Of a stretch of 64,000 nt of DNA, positions 35,611 through 44,368 are shown one piece after another. Positions within the stretch are counted from its first letter, which is position 1. Each line of letters opens with the position of its first letter. The translations under genes and the position numbers were made by a program. This DNA comes from Bifidobacterium asteroides DSM 20089 (GTDB lineage Bacteria; Actinomycetota; Actinomycetes; Actinomycetales; Bifidobacteriaceae): positions 1,984,001 to 2,048,000 of the forward strand of contig NZ_CP017696.1 in assembly GCF_002715865.1 (NCBI RefSeq), written 5' to 3'. Under the pieces are notes generated by a model. It worked only from the letters and a program-made list of their open reading frames with translations. It searched no databases and was not told the origin of the DNA.

Positions 35611-37011
35611 TTATCCTCGGTCTGCTCCCGCTTTGGAATTCGACCTGTCTTCATCTTTCCTATCTTCATCCACCCCGTCTTCGCTGGCTTCGTCATCATC
35701 GCCAGCCTGGTCCTCGGCTTGCTGTCGCCGTCTGACCTCGATGGTCTCGATGCGCCGTCCGTCCACCTTGGTCACCACCATGTCATACCCGTCGTCGGAG
35801 TGGACTACGTCACCCACCTGCCCCATCCGTCCGGTCTGGGCCAGGAAGTAGCCGGCCAGGGTCTCGTAGGGGCCATCCTCCAGCTCGATTCCGGTCAGGT
35901 CCGCGAAGTCCTCGATGGTCATGCCGCCGTCGACCGTGGCAACACCGTTGACGAAGGCGGTTGCCTGGGGATGGGCAGGGTTCTGCTCCTCGGGTAGGTC
36001 GTACTCGTCGCGGATGTCGCCCACCAGCTCCTCGGTCATGTCCTCCAGGGTGACGATGCCGTCGGTGCCCCCGTACTCGTCGATGACCACGGCCAGGTGG
36101 ATGCCCTTCTTGCGCAGCTTCTCCAGGCTGGGCAGGAGCCTGGAGGTGCCAGGCAGGGCAATGCCGGGCCTGGTCACGTCGGCTACGGTCTTGGCATTGG
36201 GATTGCGCACGTCCATCAGGTCGCGCACGTGGACGAAGCCCAGCACGTCGTCGAAGTCGCGTCCGGTCACCGGGTAGCGCGAGTAGGGCTCGTCATGCAC
36301 GAATTCGACCGCCTCCTGCAGCGGCATGTCCCCGGCGATGAAGACCACGTCGGCCCTGGGGCGCATGACCTCAGCCACGCTGGTCTCGGAGGCATCGAAG
36401 ACGTCGCCCAGGATCATCCGCTCGTCCTTGCTCAGGTTGGTGTTGGAGGAGACCAGCATCCGCAGCTCGTCGTCGCTGACTTCGGTGTCGGTCTGCTGGG
36501 GGTCGAAGCCCAGGATGCGCACGATGAGGTTGGTGTTCTTGCCGATCAGCCAGATCAGCGGCCGGCACAGGGTGGTGAAGACGTCGATGGCCGGAACAAC
36601 GGCCCTGGCGATGGCCTCGGTGCGCTGCATGGCGATCCGCTTGGGCACCAGCTCGGAGATGACGATGGAGCAGTAGGAGATAATCAGAGTCAGAATCACT
36701 GTGGTCAGGGTGCCGGCCAGACCCTCATGCACGCCCCACCCGGTCAGGACGGGCACCACGTAGGGGGCGATTGACGATGCGCCGAAGGAGGCCGAGAGGA
36801 AGCCCGTCAGCGTCACACCGATCTGTACGGCGGAAAGAAAGGTGTTGGGGTCGCGGGCGATGCGGGCCACCCGGGCGCCGCGCGCGTCCTGTTGCTCCAT
36901 CTGCTCCAGCTGCGAGCCTCGCAGGGAGACCAGCGCCAGTTCAGTCCCCGAGAAGACGGATCCGAGCAGGAGAAAGAAGAGAATGAGCAGGATGTTCAGC
37001 CATAATGCCAT
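35611..37011 (-). CDS. CNNM/CorC-HlyC family membrane protein (DUF21-CBS-CorC)
   Basis: About 466 residues: an N-terminal DUF21 membrane domain with four helices and the GTELALVSLRGSQL start, two CBS domains (VMRPRADVVFIAGDMPLQEAV; then HLAVVIDEYGGTDGIVTLEDM), and a C-terminal CorC/HlyC domain. An acidic, Asp/Glu/Lys-rich tail of about 45 residues follows. The family is linked to magnesium or cobalt efflux and was historically called haemolysin-like. The start at ATG 37009-37011 fits the membrane domain; ATG 37039-37041 behind AGGG is an alternative. It is divergent from ahpC with 158 bp between the start codons. Confidence 0.85.
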   Translation of the reverse strand: MALWLNILLILFFLLLGSVFSGTELALVSLRGSQLEQMEQQDARGARVARIARDPNTFLSAVQIGVTLTGFLSASFGASSIAPYVVPVLTGWGVHEGLAGTLTTVILTLIISYCSIVISELVPKRIAMQRTEAIARAVVPAIDVFTTLCRPLIWLIGKNTNLIVRILGFDPQQTDTEVSDDELRMLVSSNTNLSKDERMILGDVFDASETSVAEVMRPRADVVFIAGDMPLQEAVEFVHDEPYSRYPVTGRDFDDVLGFVHVRDLMDVRNPNAKTVADVTRPGIALPGTSRLLPSLEKLRKKGIHLAVVIDEYGGTDGIVTLEDMTEELVGDIRDEYDLPEEQNPAHPQATAFVNGVATVDGGMTIEDFADLTGIELEDGPYETLAGYFLAQTGRMGQVGDVVHSDDGYDMVVTKVDGRRIETIEVRRRQQAEDQAGDDDEASEDGVDEDRKDEDRSNSKAGADRG

Positions 37012-37169
37012 GCCTCTAATGCTAGGGTATGGGCGCCCCATGTGCCCTATGTCACACCCCAGCGGCGAACCTCCGTCTTCCCCATGCAGCGCTTCCTGAC
37101 TAGCATGAAATACGGAGACAGGTTCGGCTTCAGGCCGACGTTCCCAATGCTCCCGAAAGGATTTTTTTC

Positions 37170-37733
37170 ATGTCACAGCTTCAGCACGAATTGACTGAGT
37201 TCACCACGCAGGCCTACCAGGATAACAAGACCTTCCCGGTCTCCAAGAAGGATCTGCTGGGCCACTGGTCCCTGCTCTTCTTCTACCCTGCGGACTTCAG
37301 CTTCGTCTGCCCCACCGAGCTGGAGGATCTGGCCAGCAAGTACGAGGACTTCAAGAAGATCGGCTGCGAGATCTACTCCGTCTCCTGCGACACCGAGTTC
37401 GTTCACAAGGCCTGGCACGAGGCCAATGAGAAGATCGCCAAGGTCCAGTACCCCATGCTGGCCGATCCGACCGCAACCCTGGCCAAGGACCTGCAGACCT
37501 ACAACGAAGCCGAGGGCAAGGCCGAGCGTGGCGACTTCATTCTGACCCCTGAGGGCAAGGTCGTGGCCTACGAGGTCATCTCCTCCAACGTGGGCCGCAA
37601 CGCCGACGAGCTGCTGCGCCGCGTCCAGGCCTCCCAGTTCGTCTACGAGCACGGCGATCAGGTCTGCCCTGCCAAGTGGGAGCCCGGCGAGGACACCATC
37701 GAGCCCAGCCTGGATCTGGTCGGCCAGCTCTGA
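37170..37733 (+). CDS. ahpC: Alkyl hydroperoxide reductase C, 2-Cys peroxiredoxin
   Basis: A 187-residue AhpC-type typical 2-Cys peroxiredoxin. The peroxidatic Cys47 lies in FVCPTE and the resolving Cys166 in VCPAKW. Full-length C-terminal segments are present. It reduces hydrogen peroxide, organic peroxides and peroxynitrite, with electrons from the AhpF-like reductase encoded 120 bases downstream. AAAGGA stands before the ATG. A terminator-like hairpin after the gene suggests ahpC is made in excess over ahpF. Confidence 0.96.
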   Translation: MSQLQHELTEFTTQAYQDNKTFPVSKKDLLGHWSLLFFYPADFSFVCPTELEDLASKYEDFKKIGCEIYSVSCDTEFVHKAWHEANEKIAKVQYPMLADPTATLAKDLQTYNEAEGKAERGDFILTPEGKVVAYEVISSNVGRNADELLRRVQASQFVYEHGDQVCPAKWEPGEDTIEPSLDLVGQL

Positions 37734-37751
37734 TTCGCAGCTGCCAACATC

Positions 37752-37793
37752 GGGAACTCGCCGATCGGAAGCGACCAGGGCGGGTTCCCTTTT
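37752..37793 (+). terminator. Terminator-like hairpin between ahpC and ahpF
   Basis: GGGAAC (37752-37757) pairs with GTTCCC (37784-37789), with further pairing inside, followed by TTTT. It lies 19 bases after the ahpC stop. Partial read-through would give more AhpC than reductase. Confidence 0.6.
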
Positions 37794-37853
37794 CTATATT
37801 TACGACCAGCATTCAAAACAGCACATCCGTGCATTCCTTCGGAAGAGGCATTC

Positions 37854-39605
37854 ATGACGGAAGACAAGAATCTTTATGACGTGGTCATCATCGGTGGCGG
37901 CCCTGCAGGCCTGAGCGCAGGACTCTACCTGGCTCGGGCGCGGTATCGCACCCTGATCCTGGAGAAGGACGACTTCGGCGGCCAGATCACCATTACGGCC
38001 GACGTGGTCAACTACCCGGGCGTGGCCAGCACTGACGGCCGCAAGCTGACCGAGACCATGCGCCAGCAGGCCCAGAACTTCGGAGCCGAGTTCATGAGCG
38101 CCGAGGCCACAGGCATCGAGGCCCAGGGCGACATCAAGGTGGTCCACACCTCCCGGGGCGACCTGCGCACCTTCGGCATCCTGATCGCCACCGGCGCCAG
38201 CCCCCGCAAGATCGGCTTCCAGGGCGAGCAGGAGTATGCGGGCCGCGGTGTGGCCTACTGCGCCACCTGCGACGGCGAGTTCTTCACCGGGCGCGAGGTC
38301 CTGGTGGTCGGCGGCGGGTTCGCGGCCGCTGAGGAGTCGGTCTTCCTGACCAAGTACGCCACCAAGGTGACCCTGCTGGTGCGCGAGGAGGACTTCACCT
38401 GTGATGCCGCCGTGGCTGACGAGGCCCGGGACAACGACAAGATCGAGATCCATTACTCCACCGAGCTCAAGGGGGTCTCCGCAGGCCCCGGCGGGCTGGT
38501 CGAGGCCACTATTCTGGACCGCAAGAGCGGACAGACCACCACCTGGAAGCCCCAGGACGGCGGCACCTTCGGCGTCTTCGTCTTCGCCGGCTATGTGCCC
38601 CAGACCGGCATGCTCAAGGGCGTGGTGGATCTGGACGACCACGGCTATGTGCTGACCCACGGCTACCTGGAGACCTCGGTGCCCGGCATCTACGCCGCCG
38701 GGGATCTGCGGGTCAAGAACCTGCGCCAGGTCATCACCGCCACCTCCGATGGTGCTGTGGCCGCCGTGGAGCTGGAGCGCTACGCCTCCAACATGTCGGA
38801 CAAGACCGGCCTGGTGCCGCCACGGCCCGATGATTCCCCCTACGCCCGCTCCGAGCGGCAGGCCGAGAACTCCGCACTGGCCTCGGGGACCTCGCCCGCG
38901 CCTGTGGCCCAGGAGCACGACCAGGCTCCGGCCAAGACCTCCGGCTTCTTCGGGCCCGACATTCGCAAGCAGCTGGACATGGTCTTCGGCAAGATGACCG
39001 GAAAGCTGGAGCTGGCCCTGGATCTGGACGGCAGCCAGGTCTCCAAGGAGCTGGAGGCCTTCGTGGACGAGCTGGTCGGGCTCTCCGACGGCAAGCTGAC
39101 CTCCAGGGTGGACTCCCACACGGATGAGGACGGCAAGGATTACGATCCCGCCGGCGACCTGCCCGATGCCCGCCCCAGCGTGCGCATCTGCCGCGTGGAC
39201 GATCAGGGCGTGTCCCAGCCGACCGGGTTGGCCTTCCATGGCGTGCCCAGCGGTCACGAGTTCAACTCCTTTGTCCTGGCCCTCTACAATGCGGCGGGCC
39301 CCGGCCAGCAGGTGGATCAGCCCACCTCGGACCGTATCGATGCCATCAAGGACCAGGTGGACGTGATGATGCTGGTCTCCCTGACCTGCACCATGTGCCC
39401 GACCACGGTCCTGTCCGCCCAGCGGGTGGCTGCCCAGAACGGCAAGGTGCGCGCCGAGGCCTACGACCTGGCCCACTTCCCCGAGCTCAAGGACCAGTAC
39501 CAGGTCATGAGCGTCCCCTGCATCGTGATCCGCAAAGATGGCCAGGAGACCGTGGAGTTCGGCAAGAAGTCCGTTCCCGAAATGCTGGATCTGATCGGGG
39601 CCTGA
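37854..39605 (+). CDS. ahpF: AhpF-like peroxiredoxin reductase with rearranged domain order
   Basis: A 583-residue flavoprotein. Residues 1-310 are a thioredoxin-reductase module: FAD motif GGGPAGLSAG near 13, redox pair Cys136/Cys139 in CATC, NAD(P)H motif VVGGGFAAAEE. A linker (about 315-370) is rich in Ser/Pro/Ala. The C-terminal ~200 residues read as a double thioredoxin-fold unit with a second redox pair Cys512/Cys515 in TCTMCP. In classical AhpF the double thioredoxin-fold domain with CHNC is N-terminal, so here the order is inverted. It presumably reduces AhpC. GAGG stands 5 nt before the ATG, and a strong terminator follows. Confidence 0.88.
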   Translation: MTEDKNLYDVVIIGGGPAGLSAGLYLARARYRTLILEKDDFGGQITITADVVNYPGVASTDGRKLTETMRQQAQNFGAEFMSAEATGIEAQGDIKVVHTSRGDLRTFGILIATGASPRKIGFQGEQEYAGRGVAYCATCDGEFFTGREVLVVGGGFAAAEESVFLTKYATKVTLLVREEDFTCDAAVADEARDNDKIEIHYSTELKGVSAGPGGLVEATILDRKSGQTTTWKPQDGGTFGVFVFAGYVPQTGMLKGVVDLDDHGYVLTHGYLETSVPGIYAAGDLRVKNLRQVITATSDGAVAAVELERYASNMSDKTGLVPPRPDDSPYARSERQAENSALASGTSPAPVAQEHDQAPAKTSGFFGPDIRKQLDMVFGKMTGKLELALDLDGSQVSKELEAFVDELVGLSDGKLTSRVDSHTDEDGKDYDPAGDLPDARPSVRICRVDDQGVSQPTGLAFHGVPSGHEFNSFVLALYNAAGPGQQVDQPTSDRIDAIKDQVDVMMLVSLTCTMCPTTVLSAQRVAAQNGKVRAEAYDLAHFPELKDQYQVMSVPCIVIRKDGQETVEFGKKSVPEMLDLIGA

Positions 39606-39633
39606 CCCCTAGGTCCGAGCCTGAATAGAGCCT

Positions 39634-39683
39634 GAGAAGGCGCTGGCGTCAATGCCTTTGTGGCGTGACGTCAGCGCCTTCTC
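39634..39683 (+). terminator. Terminator after the AhpF-like gene
   Basis: 18-bp arms, starting GAGAAGGCGCTG and ending CAGCGCCTTCTC, with one mismatch and a 14-base loop. No long T-run follows, so it may serve both strands, since the lacI gene converges from the right. Confidence 0.65.
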
Positions 39684-39762
39684 TGATATATGTTGCAGGT
39701 CTGCATTGATGAAAAACTATGGGTATTATCCGGAACTTATACGGTTTGATTGGTTTGCCGTA

Positions 39763-40779
39763 TCAGCAACCGCAGGAGTGACGGATGACCAGATCCGCCT
39801 TGATCAGTTGCACGTCAGGGACCTGGTCCGGATCCAAGGCCGCATTCATGGCACAGGCGGCGATTTTATCGGTGTCCTGCTGCATGGTGGTCAGTTGAGG
39901 CCAGGTGTAGAGAGAGTCAACGGTACCGTCGAAGGAGACGATGGCCACGTCCTCGGGGATGCGCAGCCCGCGCTCATGAAGAGCCCGAAGAGCACCCATG
40001 GCCTCCATGTCGGAACCGGCGAAAATGGCCTCGGGCTGGTGGTCGCTGTCAATAAGTTCCAATGTGGCTTGGTATCCACCTTTACGTGTGAATGAAGAGT
40101 AGGCTATTCGCCCCGGGAGCTTGTTCGCATCCTGATGAGCTGCGTACCACCCCTGAATTCTTGCGTCGGTTCGGTCTTCGGGAGAACCCCCGAACAGCAT
40201 GTCAACGCTTTGATAACCATGGTTCAGCAGATGATTCGTCGCGGTTTTTGCCGAGCTGAACAAATCTGTCGAGACGCATTTGGCATTCGGCACTTCGTGT
40301 GGCTGATCCAGGAGCACGAAACGACTCACGCGCAAGTCCGCTGTTCTCAGCTGTACAACATTGCGAAGCGAAGACAGGAATATCGCGTCGACGTTGCGCT
40401 CTATCAGCTTGTCTATCGCAACTGTCTCCAGCTCCGGATTGTCTCGTACATTGATAAACGGTACCGTATAACCTCTGCGTGTAGCGCTGGCTTGAATATT
40501 GTCGTAGATGCTCGCATTGTATGGATTGGTCGAGTAGTTTCCAATGATGCCCAGAGTCTTTGTACGACCAGTGCGTAAGGCGCGAGCCGTTGAACTTGGC
40601 CTGTAATTAAGCATGGCAGCGGCTCTGCGCACTTTTTCCATGGTGGCTGGAGCCACTGTACGCGGGCCGTTGTTGAAAACATAGCTGACCACAGCTGTGG
40701 ATACCCCTGCAAGTTTTGCCACGTCTGTTCTTGTAGCGCGCTTGCGATGGGTCTGGATATGATCGGTGATCTTCGCCAT
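39763..40779 (-). CDS. LacI-family regulator of the alpha-galactoside operon
   Basis: A 338-residue LacI/GalR regulator. The HTH is in RTDVAKLAGVSTAVVSYVFNN, followed by the hinge LNYRPSSTARALRTG and a periplasmic-binding-protein-like sugar domain. It is divergent from a sugar ABC operon with two GH36-type enzymes. The 10-mer TACTCGTGTA occurs in both divergent promoters (reverse orientation at 40834-40843 and direct at 40962-40971), which predicts autoregulation and repression of the operon until an alpha-galactoside (raffinose or melibiose type) is present. GAGAAG lies upstream of the ATG. Confidence 0.92.
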   Translation of the reverse strand: MAKITDHIQTHRKRATRTDVAKLAGVSTAVVSYVFNNGPRTVAPATMEKVRRAAAMLNYRPSSTARALRTGRTKTLGIIGNYSTNPYNASIYDNIQASATRRGYTVPFINVRDNPELETVAIDKLIERNVDAIFLSSLRNVVQLRTADLRVSRFVLLDQPHEVPNAKCVSTDLFSSAKTATNHLLNHGYQSVDMLFGGSPEDRTDARIQGWYAAHQDANKLPGRIAYSSFTRKGGYQATLELIDSDHQPEAIFAGSDMEAMGALRALHERGLRIPEDVAIVSFDGTVDSLYTWPQLTTMQQDTDKIAACAMNAALDPDQVPDVQLIKADLVIRHSCGC

Positions 40780-40833
40780 CGGAGCTTCTCTCTGTAAAAG
40801 GAGTACGAGGTAATCTTACTCCACTGTTTCATC

Positions 40834-40843
40834 TACACGAGTA
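40834..40843. promoter_or_regulatory. LacI-type operator in front of the regulator gene
   Basis: TACACGAGTA is the exact reverse complement of the operator core inside the operon promoter at 40962. It lies 55 bases upstream of the lacI start. On the minus strand a weak TTACGG-17 bp-TAGATG promoter would overlap it. Confidence 0.55.
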
Positions 40844-40947
40844 AATAATGGACCGTAAGTTAGGCTTCGAAGCAGCTATGAAGAAATGGCGTAAACACGG
40901 GCTTTTCGCATACCAAAAGTTGAAAAATACGTCAGAAAAGGTATGTT

Positions 40948-40975
40948 TTGACAGAAAAATCTACTCGTGTATACT
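40948..40975 (+). promoter_or_regulatory. Operon promoter with internal operator
   Basis: TTGACA (40948-40953) and TATACT (40970-40975) are separated by 16 bp, close to the consensus. The operator core TACTCGTGTA (40962-40971) occupies the spacer and touches the -10, so a bound LacI protein would block polymerase. The binding-protein gene starts 70 bases downstream. Confidence 0.75.
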
Positions 40976-41044
40976 GAGAAGCGTCAAGTCCTTGGAGACT
41001 TGGCAAATTGATGGAGTCGGCGATTATCCACGAAGGAGTGGTCG

Positions 41045-42298
41045 ATGAAAAGAGTAAAGACGATGGCGATCGGCATTTGCTGTGCCTTGGCTATGACTTC
41101 TGTCGGTGCTTGCGGATCTTCTTCAGGGGGCGGAACGAAGACCATCGAGTTTATGACAATGCAAGCTTCTGGGACACAGCAGTTCAAAGCAATAGAAAAA
41201 ATCGCTAAAAAATTCGAGGCAAAGAACAAGGACATAACTATCAAGCTGGATCCTGGGACCAGCAACAATGAGAACGACATCAAGGTTCGTCTGGCCGGAC
41301 ACAATCCTCCTGACATTTGGAATACCCATGGTTGGTCTCGAGACCGGTACAGCAAGTTCCTGGAGCCTCTGCAGAACCGTTCTTGGGCCAAACGAATGAA
41401 GCCGCTGGGTGATGACGTGTTCAAGACGTCCGACGGGAAGTTCTATGCGCTTCCGGCGGATATACAGGTTTCCGGTATCATGTACAACGAAACAGCCCTT
41501 GAAAAGGCCGGGGTGGATCCCAAGGGAATCACCTCATGGGACGAATTCGACCAAGCCTGTCAAAAGCTCAAGGATGCAGGTATAACTCCGATAATCTCTT
41601 CGGGCAAAGATACGGGTCTCAGCGCTAATCTGACCGATTACATGCTGCCAGGCATGTATAAGGATAGTGATCTTAAAGATCTCAAGAACGGGAAGTTCGA
41701 TACCAAGGTTTATCAGCAACTGGCCGAAAAGGTTGCGAGCTGGACCAATAACGGTTTCTTCAATGAAGATTATGTCTCCGCGACACAGGACGATATCTCT
41801 CGTCTCATGGCCTCTGACAAGGCAGCATTCTTCTTCTACTCGAATCAGAACTCGGAGCTGATCAGAAATTACAATCATGATGTGAAACTGGGCATGATGC
41901 CTGTTCCGTCCTTGGTCGGCAAGCCTTACTTCTCAACCGGCGAGGATACGTTGACTTTCGGCGTGTCGAAGACGAGCAAGAACAAGGATGCCGCCCTGAA
42001 ATTCATCGACTTCATGGCAGAGCCCGAGAATATGCAAGGCCTCGTCGATGTGAGTCTGAACGACTCAGCCCTGACCGGCGTGAATTCGGCCTTGGGCCAG
42101 TTCCAGCCGACATATGATTACTGGGTTAAAGAGCAGAAAACTCCAATGGTGCCCTTCTTCGACAGGAAGTATCTGCCTAACGGAATGTTCAATACCTTGG
42201 GTAAGTCGACGGACGGCATCATAACGAAGCAACTGACCCCGCAGGCGGCTTCCGATCAGGTGAAGTCCTCGTTCAACAGCCTGTATGGCCAGAAGTAG
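41045..42298 (+). CDS. Sugar-binding lipoprotein of an ABC importer
   Basis: A 417-residue family 1 extracellular solute-binding protein. The N-terminus is a lipoprotein signal (KR charges, hydrophobic core, lipobox SVGAC with Cys23), then a Gly/Ser linker. The mature domain has the usual TWDEFDQACQKLKDAG and FMAEPENMQGL motifs. It captures the sugar outside the membrane and delivers it to the two permeases downstream. AAGGAG is 6 nt before the ATG. The neighbouring alpha-galactosidases suggest raffinose, melibiose or related alpha-galactosides. No ATPase gene is present, so a shared MsiK-like ATPase elsewhere is expected. Confidence 0.92.
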   Translation: MKRVKTMAIGICCALAMTSVGACGSSSGGGTKTIEFMTMQASGTQQFKAIEKIAKKFEAKNKDITIKLDPGTSNNENDIKVRLAGHNPPDIWNTHGWSRDRYSKFLEPLQNRSWAKRMKPLGDDVFKTSDGKFYALPADIQVSGIMYNETALEKAGVDPKGITSWDEFDQACQKLKDAGITPIISSGKDTGLSANLTDYMLPGMYKDSDLKDLKNGKFDTKVYQQLAEKVASWTNNGFFNEDYVSATQDDISRLMASDKAAFFFYSNQNSELIRNYNHDVKLGMMPVPSLVGKPYFSTGEDTLTFGVSKTSKNKDAALKFIDFMAEPENMQGLVDVSLNDSALTGVNSALGQFQPTYDYWVKEQKTPMVPFFDRKYLPNGMFNTLGKSTDGIITKQLTPQAASDQVKSSFNSLYGQK

Positions 42299-42351
42299 TC
42301 CTTTCGTACCGCACAGTGCCGTAAGGACAAAGTTCCCGATGTAGTTCTTAG

Positions 42352-42386
42352 GCCGCCTGTGGTCTCGTTTGTCCACTGCAGGCGGC
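42352..42386 (+). terminator. Intercistronic hairpin after the binding-protein gene
   Basis: GCCGCCTG pairs with (G)CAGGCGGC, with an 18-base loop containing further pairs. It lies 54 bases after the stop of the binding protein and 28 before the first permease. Such hairpins commonly limit read-through or stabilise the 5' mRNA so the binding protein is made in excess. Confidence 0.55.
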
Positions 42387-42413
42387 TCGGGAATCAATAT
42401 CATCAAAGGCTAG

Positions 42414-43400
42414 GTGTTTAGCTTGAGAAGAACACAAGGAAACGCAGCAGAGCCAGGCGCTCGTCCAGATCATTTTCTTGGGAAGGGTTCTGGATCGGTG
42501 CGGGCCTCGGCGCGAATACAGAAGAGGCGCTCAAGATTCAGGGGCGCTTCCATCAACTTTTTCTACCTGCCTGCTGTACTTCTGCTGATTGTATTTATCA
42601 TTTATCCGCTTATTTCCGGAATCAGGCTATCGCTCACCAACTGGGATGGCTATAGTGACGCGCAGTCTTTTGTGGGGTTGGCGAACTACAAGCAGATGCT
42701 CACTGATGCCAATTTTAAACAAATTGTTATTAACACCTTTATTTACGGGATCGGAAGCACTGCAATTCAGCAGGTTCTTGGTCTGGCACTCGCTTTGATG
42801 CTGAATAAAAGAATCAAGGGGAGAACGCTTTGGCGTGCGATAATCTATCTGCCGGCCTTGGTCGCTCCCGTAATTATGGGCATCATGTACTACTTCGTCT
42901 TCCAATATAGGCAAGGTGCTTTGAACGCCTTTTTGGGCATCTTCGGTATTCACAAAATTGCTTGGTTCAACAATGCCGGGCTGTCAGTAGCGATTGTGGT
43001 TATTGTGAACTCCATCCAATTCGTCGGCGTCTCTATGATTATTTATCTGGCAGGTTTGCAGACTATGGATCAGCAGGTAGTCGAAGCTGCCGAGGTGGAT
43101 GGAGCCTATGGTTGGAAGAAATTCTGGAATATAACCCTTCCCTTACTGGCTCCCTCTTTTACCACCAGTGTTGTGTTGAATCTCATCGGTGGGCTGAAAC
43201 TGTACGACATGATCAAGGTCCTTACCGGTGGAGGCCCTGGGTACGCGACCAATTCCGTCTCGACGTATATCAGCACCGTGTATTTCGATAATCAGGCAGC
43301 CGGATATGCCTCCGCAATCGGCGTCTTCCTGTTCGTGCTGATTGCCGTAGTGACATGGCTTATCAATAAAGGCCTGGCCAAGTTGGATTGGGAGGCTTGA
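42414..43400 (+). CDS. Sugar ABC transporter permease (MalF-like)
   Basis: A 328-residue permease with six predicted helices, of the MalF/UgpA type. The EAA loop EAAEVDGAYGWKKFWNITLPLL, which contacts the ATPase, is intact. The N-terminal ~45 residues are basic and Arg/Ser-rich. The start is GTG at 42414 with AAAGG 4-5 nt upstream. It is followed after 2 bases by the second permease gene. Confidence 0.92.
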   Translation: MFSLRRTQGNAAEPGARPDHFLGKGSGSVRASARIQKRRSRFRGASINFFYLPAVLLLIVFIIYPLISGIRLSLTNWDGYSDAQSFVGLANYKQMLTDANFKQIVINTFIYGIGSTAIQQVLGLALALMLNKRIKGRTLWRAIIYLPALVAPVIMGIMYYFVFQYRQGALNAFLGIFGIHKIAWFNNAGLSVAIVVIVNSIQFVGVSMIIYLAGLQTMDQQVVEAAEVDGAYGWKKFWNITLPLLAPSFTTSVVLNLIGGLKLYDMIKVLTGGGPGYATNSVSTYISTVYFDNQAAGYASAIGVFLFVLIAVVTWLINKGLAKLDWEA

Positions 43401-43402
43401 TC

Positions 43403-44263
43403 ATGAGTGGACGAAAATCGCCGACTATGACAGCGGCTGAACGCCAGTACCGTCGCGGGCATTGGCTTACCTATGCATTTCTTGCAGTCGTATGTCTATG
43501 CCAGATTCTCCCCTTTTACCTTGCGGTGACCACTTCGTTGAAGCCAGCGGATGATATGTCGCCTTCCTTGGTTTTCCGAACCCATGATCTTGCCTGGGAC
43601 AACTGGTCAAAGGCTGTGGAAGAAGGACAGATACTGCGTTCGGTCCTTAACAGCGTTGTAGTTACAGTCGGAACTACATTGCTGGTGTGCGTTTTAGGAG
43701 CTGCAGCGGCCTATCCGCTGGCTCGCAGGCTGACTCGCTGCAACCGATTCGTCTCCGGTTTCATCCTGTCAATGATGATGATTCCTCCACTGAGCATTCT
43801 GGTGCCTTTGTACTCGTTCATGGTCAAAATTGGAGGTGTGAATAACTACTGGGGCATCATTCTTATATTGACAGCCACCAATCTGCCCCTATCAATTTTC
43901 CTGTATACAGCGTTCATCAAGGCTATACCTTCTGCAATAGATGAAGCCGGCGAAATAGATGGCGCCAACAAGTTACAGGTATTCGGACGGCTGATTCTAC
44001 CAATGCTGAAACCGGTGACAGCGACAGTGGCAATTATGACGGGCTCTACGGTATGGAATGATTACGCCCTCTCCAGCTATATTCTTACCGATCCCAATTC
44101 ACAGACCATTGCGCCTCGTGTAGCCTCCTTCTTCTCGGCCAACACCAATAATCTAGGTATTGCAGCAGCTGCGTCATTACTGGCTGCAGCCCCGATTGTT
44201 GTAGCCTACATGTTCCTGCAGCGGTACTTCATTGCTGGGATGGTGGCCGGAGCAGTCAAGTAG
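43403..44263 (+). CDS. Sugar ABC transporter permease (MalG-like)
   Basis: A 286-residue MalG/UgpE-type permease with six helices and the EAA loop DEAGEIDGANKLQVFGRLILP. The start ATG at 43403 is 2 bases after the preceding stop, with GGAGG 7 nt upstream, so it is translationally coupled. It forms the membrane channel together with the MalF-like protein. The C-terminus FIAGMVAGAVK is typical of MalG proteins. Confidence 0.92.
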   Translation: MSGRKSPTMTAAERQYRRGHWLTYAFLAVVCLCQILPFYLAVTTSLKPADDMSPSLVFRTHDLAWDNWSKAVEEGQILRSVLNSVVVTVGTTLLVCVLGAAAAYPLARRLTRCNRFVSGFILSMMMIPPLSILVPLYSFMVKIGGVNNYWGIILILTATNLPLSIFLYTAFIKAIPSAIDEAGEIDGANKLQVFGRLILPMLKPVTATVAIMTGSTVWNDYALSSYILTDPNSQTIAPRVASFFSANTNNLGIAAAASLLAAAPIVVAYMFLQRYFIAGMVAGAVK

Positions 44264-44275
44264 TCTATCAATCAG

Positions 44276-44307
44276 GAGCCGCCTGACTGCAGTGGAGCCG
44301 GCGGCTC
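44276..44307 (+). terminator. Hairpin between permease and alpha-galactosidase genes
   Basis: Perfect 8-bp arms GAGCCGCC (44276-44283) and GGCGGCTC (44300-44307), with a 16-base loop and no T-run. More likely an mRNA-processing or attenuation element inside the operon than its end. Confidence 0.45.
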
Positions 44308-44368
44308 ACTGGTTCATCAAGCATCGTTGTTTTTGCACATTTGTGCCGTAGTTACCAAAGGATTTTTC

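Noticed and set aside
37800-39476. 558-codon open frame on the minus strand
   Set aside because: Antisense to the AhpF-like gene; composition is Gly/Val/His/Leu-rich with no domain, as expected of a GC-driven shadow.
40848-41048. 66-codon plus-strand ORF ahead of the sugar-binding protein gene
   Set aside because: It covers the operon promoter and operator and overlaps the next start; no ribosome-binding site.
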